From Anaerolineaceae bacterium UBA6105 (GTDB lineage: Bacteria; Chloroflexota; Anaerolineae; Anaerolineales; Anaerolineaceae): a DNA stretch of 10,300 bases. Both the position numbers and the translations under genes were made by a program. The notes under the pieces are model-generated. The model had not been told where the DNA came from. It made no database searches and was given only the letters and a program-made list of their open reading frames with translations. Location of the stretch: assembly GCA_002423495.1 (NCBI GenBank), contig DIWN01000085.1:1-10300 (forward strand), read 5' to 3'. Positions 5,648-10,300 of the stretch are shown here, piece by piece (within the stretch, counting starts at the first letter, position 1; each line of letters begins with the position of its first letter).

Positions 5648-6748
5648 ATGGCTTACTACTTAGATTTATTCTCTCCTCTTACCTATAAGGCTTTCTTAAC
5701 TTCTGCAAGGGACATCACGGGTTTTCGATCCAAACAGAAAAATGCTGCTAGTAAACTCAAGCCCGGCGATATTTTGATCTGTTATCTAACAAAAGTATCC
5801 AGGTGGGTTGGCACCTTGGAAATCACCAGTGAAATGTTTGAAGACTCAACTCCACGCTTTGTTTCTAATGAGGATCCTTTTGTTGTTAGGTTCAAAGTAA
5901 AACCTCTAGTTATTTTAGATCCAGAATACGGGATTCCGATAAGAGAAGAATTAGTCTGGAACAACCTCTCTATTACTGCCCATCTGCCTAAAGAAGGTTC
6001 CCAATGGACTGGTCCACTTCGTAGTAGCCTAAAGATGATTGACAAAAACGATGGGGACTACTTGTTGAAGTTGTTAAAAGCCCAATCTCAAACTCATCAA
6101 GAATATCCTCTTGATGATGATCTCTATGGGAAATATCTTATCCGCACCACTACAGCTCACCAAACAGATATTCCTGTGTCAATCCCAGAAGATACTGACA
6201 ACCATTCAGGTGAGGTGATTGAAGAGAAAGAGGTCAGGGAATCCGTAAAGATTCAAGCCCTTATTGCATTAATCGGGGAAAAAATGGGGTTCAAGATTTG
6301 GTTGCCCAGGAACGACCGTAATCTGGTCCTGCAAGAATGGAAACCAGATGGAGATGTGTTGCTCAACACCCTGCCCTTGAATTACGATGTAGTGACAATA
6401 AAAACCATTGAACAAATAGACGTCTTATGGCTCAGAAGAAGGTCCATTGTCAGGGCTTTTGAAATTGAGCACACGACTTCGATATATTCGGGGATTCTCC
6501 GCATGGCAGATCTGTTAGCCCTGCAGCCAAACATGGACATTAAGTTGCATATAGTAGCACCAGACGAAAGAAAAGAAAAAGTATTTTCTGAAATTCAGAG
6601 GCCGGTTTTCTCTCTTCTCGAAAAAGGTGCATTGTCCCAGTACTGTACATATCTTTCTTATGACAGTATTCGCGAGTTATCTAGGGAAAAGCATTTAGGG
6701 AATCTCTCTCATACAGTTTTAGAAGATTATGAGGAGAATGTGGAATAA
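5648..6748 (+). CDS. EVE domain fused to a PD-(D/E)XK-like nuclease
   Basis: The 366-residue protein has two parts. Residues 1-145 are an EVE domain, a PUA-like fold related to YTH that in known members binds modified bases. Its typical blocks are YYLDLFSPLTYKAF, GFR (25-27), LKPGDILICYLTKVSRWVGTLEI (37-59) and WTGPLRSSLKM (120-130). Residues 150-195 are a polar linker. Residues 196-345 look like a restriction-type nuclease: KIQALIALIGEKMGF, WLPRNDRN (218-225), IDVLWL with Asp258, AFEIEHTTSIYSGILRMADL with Glu272 and Glu274, and IVAPDERKEKVF. This gives a D...E-x-E pattern rather than E-x-K. The inferred role is cleavage or sensing of DNA carrying a modified base. AAGGGG before the ATG supports the start. 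It is the first gene of a four-gene operon, which is AT-richer than gatB. The EVE call is firm; the nuclease call is probable. Confidence 0.88.
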   Translation: MAYYLDLFSPLTYKAFLTSARDITGFRSKQKNAASKLKPGDILICYLTKVSRWVGTLEITSEMFEDSTPRFVSNEDPFVVRFKVKPLVILDPEYGIPIREELVWNNLSITAHLPKEGSQWTGPLRSSLKMIDKNDGDYLLKLLKAQSQTHQEYPLDDDLYGKYLIRTTTAHQTDIPVSIPEDTDNHSGEVIEEKEVRESVKIQALIALIGEKMGFKIWLPRNDRNLVLQEWKPDGDVLLNTLPLNYDVVTIKTIEQIDVLWLRRRSIVRAFEIEHTTSIYSGILRMADLLALQPNMDIKLHIVAPDERKEKVFSEIQRPVFSLLEKGALSQYCTYLSYDSIRELSREKHLGNLSHTVLEDYEENVE

Positions 6749-6770
6749 TTTTTTTAGGATTGGAGTTGGA

Positions 6771-7259
6771 ATGTCTACTGATAAAACTACCCGAGCGAAT
6801 GCAAGTCAATTCTTCGTTGCAGGTGAACTCTGTCGAAGAGGTTACCTTGCAGTCGTGACTCTTGGAAATACTCCCAATACGGATATCCTCTGTTCTAACC
6901 TGGCAGGCACAAAAGCCATTCACATCCAGGTTAAAACCTTTGTCCCAGGAGGTAGAACTTGCAGCGTTGGCGCAAAGGCAGAAATCTATACTGGAGAAAA
7001 CTTCTTTTGGGTGTTGGGGGGTATACCCCATCCACACAGTACTGCAGAATTCGAGTATTACATTATTCCCAGCCTGATTATGTCCCAAAATGTCAAAAGT
7101 CACCATGCTGCCTGGCTTGCTTTGCCTGGAATGAAGGGGCAGAAGCGCAAGGATAGCAAGGTGAGGACGGTTCTCTTGCCTCCACACACTTCTCCTAACG
7201 CTTGGGATATTTCCCCATATTTCAATAGGTGGGATCTCATTGAAGAAAAACTGAAATAG
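6771..7259 (+). CDS. Small PD-(D/E)XK-like protein with Q-x-K motif
   Basis: The 162-residue protein resembles a minimal PD-(D/E)XK nuclease core. A helix carries Glu19 (FFVAGELCRRGY), then come Asp38 in NTDILCSN and Gln53-Val54-Lys55 in HIQVKTF. The E, D and Q-x-K spacing is that of resolvase- and restriction-type nucleases in which Gln replaces the second acidic residue. The C-terminal half has WLALPGMKG and a Trp-rich end (NAWDISPYFNRWDLI) and matches no family I can name. The start at 6771 is chosen because GGAG lies five bases upstream; in-frame ATGs at 6729 and 6738 overlap the previous gene and lack a properly spaced site. It begins 22 bp after the EVE gene and 28 bp precede the next, so co-transcription is likely. 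Catalysis is inferred from motifs only. Confidence 0.75.
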   Translation: MSTDKTTRANASQFFVAGELCRRGYLAVVTLGNTPNTDILCSNLAGTKAIHIQVKTFVPGGRTCSVGAKAEIYTGENFFWVLGGIPHPHSTAEFEYYIIPSLIMSQNVKSHHAAWLALPGMKGQKRKDSKVRTVLLPPHTSPNAWDISPYFNRWDLIEEKLK

Positions 7260-7287
7260 TTTTTATTAATGATTTGAACAGGATATT

Positions 7288-8022
7288 ATGCCTCATTACC
7301 AACCTATTCTAAACGCCTTGATTCAATATAAATCAATCTTCGATCAGGAAGAACTTACACCAGCAAAAAGCCCCGAAGCTATCCAGCTCATCCACGATAA
7401 CAGTTTTGCTTTTATCTCCGCCTGTTGCCTGGATAGAGGTACAAAAGCAGAGATCATCTGGACTATTCCTTATTGGCTCTACCAACAAGTGGGGCATTAC
7501 GATCCTTCTCGATTTTACACATTAAGCCTTGACAAAATAGCTTCTCTTTTCGACAGATTACCTCAGAAGCCTCGTTATACTAACGCGGCGCCCCGTACAT
7601 TTCAAGAAATCTGCAGGATCGTTGTTGAGGAATTCGAAGGTAGTGCTGATAACATCTGGAAAAACCGCCGTGCTACTGATGTGAAGCGAACATTGGTATC
7701 TGTGTTTGGCGTCGGAAGCGGCATTGCCAATATGAGCCTTGTTCTAATTGAAGGCCTTTATCATCTCACATTCTCAGACCTTGATTATGCAAACATGGAC
7801 ATCAAACCCGATGTCCATACCATGCGCGTTCTTTACCATCTTGGTGTTTCTCCTGCTATCAGTGAAATGGAAGCGATTATCGCCGCCCGACAACTAAGCC
7901 CCACTTATCCTGGCGCGATTGATGGTCCTCTATGGTCAATTGGAAGGAATTGGTGCCACCCGACTAATCCTGAATGTACCTCGTGTCCTATAAATTCCTG
8001 TTGTCAAAAGGTAGGGTTATGA
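7288..8022 (+). CDS. HhH-GPD iron-sulfur DNA glycosylase-like protein
   Basis: The 244-residue protein belongs to the endonuclease III/MutY superfamily, which flips damaged or modified bases out of DNA and cuts the N-glycosidic bond. The helix-hairpin-helix is at about 138-150 (FGVGSGIANM, corresponding to LPGVGRKTAN). The catalytic aspartate is Asp175 in KPDVHTMRVLYHLG. A 4Fe-4S loop has Cys223, 230, 233 and 239 in the canonical C-x6-C-x2-C-x5-C spacing, after GPLWSIGRNW. The position of the endonuclease III lysine (GVGRK) is Gly here, so a strand-cutting lyase step is unlikely and a monofunctional glycosylase is expected. AGGA at 7280-7283 supports the start. Its stop overlaps the next start codon. 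It could be a housekeeping repair enzyme, but the neighbours favour a role with the EVE protein. The fold is firm; the substrate is unknown. Confidence 0.88.
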   Translation: MPHYQPILNALIQYKSIFDQEELTPAKSPEAIQLIHDNSFAFISACCLDRGTKAEIIWTIPYWLYQQVGHYDPSRFYTLSLDKIASLFDRLPQKPRYTNAAPRTFQEICRIVVEEFEGSADNIWKNRRATDVKRTLVSVFGVGSGIANMSLVLIEGLYHLTFSDLDYANMDIKPDVHTMRVLYHLGVSPAISEMEAIIAARQLSPTYPGAIDGPLWSIGRNWCHPTNPECTSCPINSCCQKVGL

Positions 8023-8435
8023 AACGCATAGTATTAATTTCTTGCGTAAAAACGAAGTTGGATCACACCGCAAAAGCCGAGAAACTTTACATCAGTGATC
8101 TATTCGTAAAAAACCTTGCTTTTGCCAGGAAGCTAAAGCCCGATTACATATTCATTCTCTCTGCAAAATATGGGTTATTGAAGCTGAATGACAAAATCGT
8201 CCCTTATGAAAAAACTTTGAATCAGATGCCAGTTCAAGAAAGGCGAGCCTGGGCTTCTGGAGTGATTTCTGATCTTAGCAAGTATGCTGATCTCGATCAA
8301 GATGAATTCATCATTCTTGCGGGCGAAAAGTATCGGGAATTTCTCCTTCCATATATGCGTAATTACAAAATTCCGTTTGAAGGTCTGTCATTTGGAAACC
8401 AGTTAAAGGCACTGAAAAAGGTTCTTGGCTCCTAA
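8019..8435 (+). CDS. DUF6884-like protein
   Basis: The 138-residue protein has the pattern I associate with DUF6884. It opens IVLISCVKTK (Ser8, Cys9, Lys11, Lys13), then YISDLF (24-29), FILSAKYGLL (45-54, with Ser48 and Tyr51), VPYEKTLN (61-68), a helix with ERRAWA (74-79), IILAGEKYREFL (98-109) and a closing EGL..G.QL (121-129). The family has no settled function that I know of. Its conserved polar loops look like a small-molecule or nucleotide site. The start at 8019 overlaps the previous stop as ATGA, with AGG just upstream, so translation is coupled to the glycosylase. An in-frame ATG at 7974 lies inside the glycosylase gene and precedes the conserved region without a clear site. It is the last gene of the operon, and no terminator is visible in 8436-8491. 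The family call is from memory and moderately sure. Confidence 0.72.
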   Translation: MKRIVLISCVKTKLDHTAKAEKLYISDLFVKNLAFARKLKPDYIFILSAKYGLLKLNDKIVPYEKTLNQMPVQERRAWASGVISDLSKYADLDQDEFIILAGEKYREFLLPYMRNYKIPFEGLSFGNQLKALKKVLGS

Positions 8436-8491
8436 GACCTAAGAGCGCTTAACTGCCCTTTCAGCGATGCTTACCAATAGTTTGCTGGCAC

Positions 8492-10300
8492 CTACCTCTC
8501 CAACAGCTTCCTGACTGCCCTGAAGACCTTGCCGTTCAGGATCAGGGCGATGGCTTCGGGGATGCGCATCGCCACACCGCCGACGGCATATGAGCGCAAG
8601 GGCGCGTCCATAATCGAAGCCTGCACGATGAGGTCATTGGCTTCCTGGAATTCCCCGCCGTCTGAAGCCCGCTTGCGACCAGCCCTTTCAAGCATTGCCC
8701 TCAGCAGCCTGCCCCTGAGGCGATTGCGGACATCCCAGAGCGAAGAGTTGAGGTCATACACCCTGGGCTCCCCCTGCGGATCCACTGGCAGCGGGCTGCC
8801 ATAAATAGCCTCAAAAGCCGCATCCGAAGTGTTTAGAGCGCCAGTGCCATAAGCGTAATACCCCGGCGCGGATTGGGTGTAATCCGGCAGGCTCACGCCC
8901 GGTTGGTCGCTCGCCAGCACAACTGAGGCCTCAAGCGGTGTGTCAGCAGCCGAGGTGCCCAGCAGCAGCTGATATTCGCCTGCTTCGCAGTGCCAGGCGT
9001 GCACGTGAGTGTTCCAAAGCGCGAAATCGCCATGCTCCAGCTTGAAGTGGACGGTTTGGCTCTCGCCAGGCGCAAGCTCCACTTTCTGGAAAGCTTTCAA
9101 TTCTTTTTGGGGGCGGAAAATGGCAGATATGGGCGGCAAGACGTAGAGTTGCAGCACTTGCTTGCCCGCCCGTGAGCCCGTGTTGCTGAGCCTCACGCTG
9201 ACTTCCAGCGTTTCGCCGGGCGCCAGGTTGGCTTGGTTAAGCTCAAGCTTGTCGATCTCGAAGCGGGTGTAGGACAAGCCAAAGCCAAACGGGAAGCAGA
9301 CCGGCTTGGCAAAACTCTGGTAGAAGCGATAGCCGACAAAGACGCTCTCGCGATACTGGGTGTTGAAGCGCTTGCCAAATTGACCATACGCCGGGGTGTC
9401 TTCCAGGGCAAGGGGCCAGGTTTCGGCCAGCTTGCCGCCGGGGTTGGCACGCCCCAAAAGCAAGTCGAGCGCGGCTGCCCCCACCATCTGCCCTCCAAGC
9501 CCCATCAGCAGCACGGCTCTCACTTTGCTGAGCCAGGGCATTCTCACCGGCGAGCCGGCGTGCAGCAGCACCACCACGTTCGGGTTTTCGGAGGCAATGC
9601 GCTCGATCAGGGCGTTTTGGACGGCAGGAAGTTCCAGGTGCTGGCGGTCGTAGCTTTCGGCTTCTTCGGTGTCGCGCAAGCCGGCAAAGAACAAAACCAC
9701 ATCCTTCCCCTGGCAGAGATCCAGCGCTTCCTGTTCAAGCAGCGCGTCCTCTTTGCCTCCCAGGTCATATCCCTGGGCATACTTCCAACCCAAATTCTCT
9801 TCACGCAGGGCGTCCACGAAAGGCAGCATGCGCCGCGGGTTCACGCGGCTGCTGCCCACGCCCTGGTAGTGCGGCTTTTCGGCCATCGCGCCGATCACCG
9901 CCACGTTCATTCCTGCCTGAATCGGCAGAAGGTCCTGCTCGTTTTTCAATAGAACGGCTGATTCGAGCGCGACTTTCGTGGCGACAGCCTCAAAATCTGC
10001 CGCTTGCCAGATCTTGCTTGGTTCGCGCTCTGCGCGCACCTTGCCGATCAGTTCCAGCAGTTTGCCAACCGCCCGGTTCAGGTCGCTTTCGGCAATCCTG
10101 CCCGACTTCACGCCCTCGAGGATGCGGTCCGCGCCAAACTGGCCTGTCGGGGGCATTTCCAGGTCTGTGCCGGCGGGGATGGCGCTGGCGCGGTCGCTCA
10201 TGCCGCCCCAATCGGTCATGAACAAGCCCTCAAAACCCCACTCCTGCCTTGCAATTTTGGTCAGGAGGTTTGCGTGCTCGCTGGCGTAGGTGCCATTGAT
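8492..10300 (-). CDS. GH3 family beta-glucosidase-type enzyme, C-terminal 602 residues
   Basis: The frame is open to the right edge, so the N-terminal part of the catalytic barrel is missing; 602 residues are visible. It begins INGTYASEHANLL, then MTDWGG with the catalytic nucleophile Asp30 (visible numbering), typical of glycoside hydrolase family 3. The (alpha/beta)6 sandwich domain follows: SAVLLKNEQDLLPI (about 114-127), then AESYDRQHLELP, whose Glu215 is the likely acid/base, and NPGGKLAETWP. A fibronectin-III-like domain starts near FPFGFGLSYTRFE (336-348) and runs through ELKAFQKVELAPGES. A C-terminal region of about 120 residues (NSSLWDVRNRL, APLRSYAVGG) also occurs in other GH3 enzymes. 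The expected reaction is release of terminal beta-linked sugars; the exact specificity cannot be read. The gene converges on the EVE operon with 56 bp between, and it is GC-rich like gatB. Confidence 0.93.
   Translation of the reverse strand: MNGTYASEHANLLTKIARQEWGFEGLFMTDWGGMSDRASAIPAGTDLEMPPTGQFGADRILEGVKSGRIAESDLNRAVGKLLELIGKVRAEREPSKIWQAADFEAVATKVALESAVLLKNEQDLLPIQAGMNVAVIGAMAEKPHYQGVGSSRVNPRRMLPFVDALREENLGWKYAQGYDLGGKEDALLEQEALDLCQGKDVVLFFAGLRDTEEAESYDRQHLELPAVQNALIERIASENPNVVVLLHAGSPVRMPWLSKVRAVLLMGLGGQMVGAAALDLLLGRANPGGKLAETWPLALEDTPAYGQFGKRFNTQYRESVFVGYRFYQSFAKPVCFPFGFGLSYTRFEIDKLELNQANLAPGETLEVSVRLSNTGSRAGKQVLQLYVLPPISAIFRPQKELKAFQKVELAPGESQTVHFKLEHGDFALWNTHVHAWHCEAGEYQLLLGTSAADTPLEASVVLASDQPGVSLPDYTQSAPGYYAYGTGALNTSDAAFEAIYGSPLPVDPQGEPRVYDLNSSLWDVRNRLRGRLLRAMLERAGRKRASDGGEFQEANDLIVQASIMDAPLRSYAVGGVAMRIPEAIALILNGKVFRAVRKLLER

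Noticed and set aside
8436..8491. Bidirectional terminator between the operon and the glucosidase gene
   Set aside because: Only a very weak GCTC/GAGC pairing is present, with no T-run on either strand.
8492..8870. C-terminal extension of the GH3 enzyme as a novel domain
   Set aside because: Similar tails (NSSLWDV, PLRS, NGK) occur, as far as I recall, in other GH3 glucosidases, so it is probably an ordinary subfamily feature.

Overview
The window looks like a bacterial chromosome segment, most likely from Chloroflexota (probably Anaerolineae). This placement is an inference from three things: the gene set, a secreted beta-helix protein that ends in an aromatic-LPL tail, and the many REP-like intergenic repeats. 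No rRNA or other marker fixes it. The gatB end and the glucosidase are GC-rich. The 5.6-8.4 kb operon and the 2.4-4.9 kb gene are visibly AT-richer.

Layout. 1-948 is the 3' part of gatB. 1118-1256 is a complete tRNA-Gly(UCC) unit with its own promoter and terminator. Directly behind it the 3' quarter of the tRNA plus the terminator is tandemly repeated with an 87-bp period. The T-loop of each repeated piece is enlarged by a hairpin-forming insert of about 21 bp. Increasingly decayed copies of this tRNA end continue to about 1875, and one more lies at 4944. They are interleaved with three kinds of direct intergenic repeat, called A, B and C here. These repeats fill 1400-2215 and return at 4944-5370, so they bracket a single gene.

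The bracketed gene (2416-4917) encodes an 833-residue exported protein: signal peptide, ten Pmp-like beta-helix repeats, a choice-of-anchor-Q-like region, four InlB-B-like repeats and the terminal tail IYLPLIVR.

From 5648 to 8435 four tightly spaced co-directional genes form a probable operon behind an extended -10 promoter. They encode an EVE domain fused to a PD-(D/E)XK-like nuclease, a small PD-(D/E)XK-like protein with a Q-x-K motif, an iron-sulfur HhH-GPD DNA glycosylase lacking the usual catalytic lysine, and a DUF6884-like protein that overlaps the glycosylase by ATGA. The combination suggests recognition, excision and cleavage of modified DNA, that is, a candidate anti-phage or anti-plasmid system. 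The domain calls are well supported by motifs; the joint function is inference. This is the most interesting part of the window.

8492-10300, on the minus strand and converging on the operon, is the C-terminal 602 residues of a GH3 beta-glucosidase-type enzyme whose start lies beyond the right edge.
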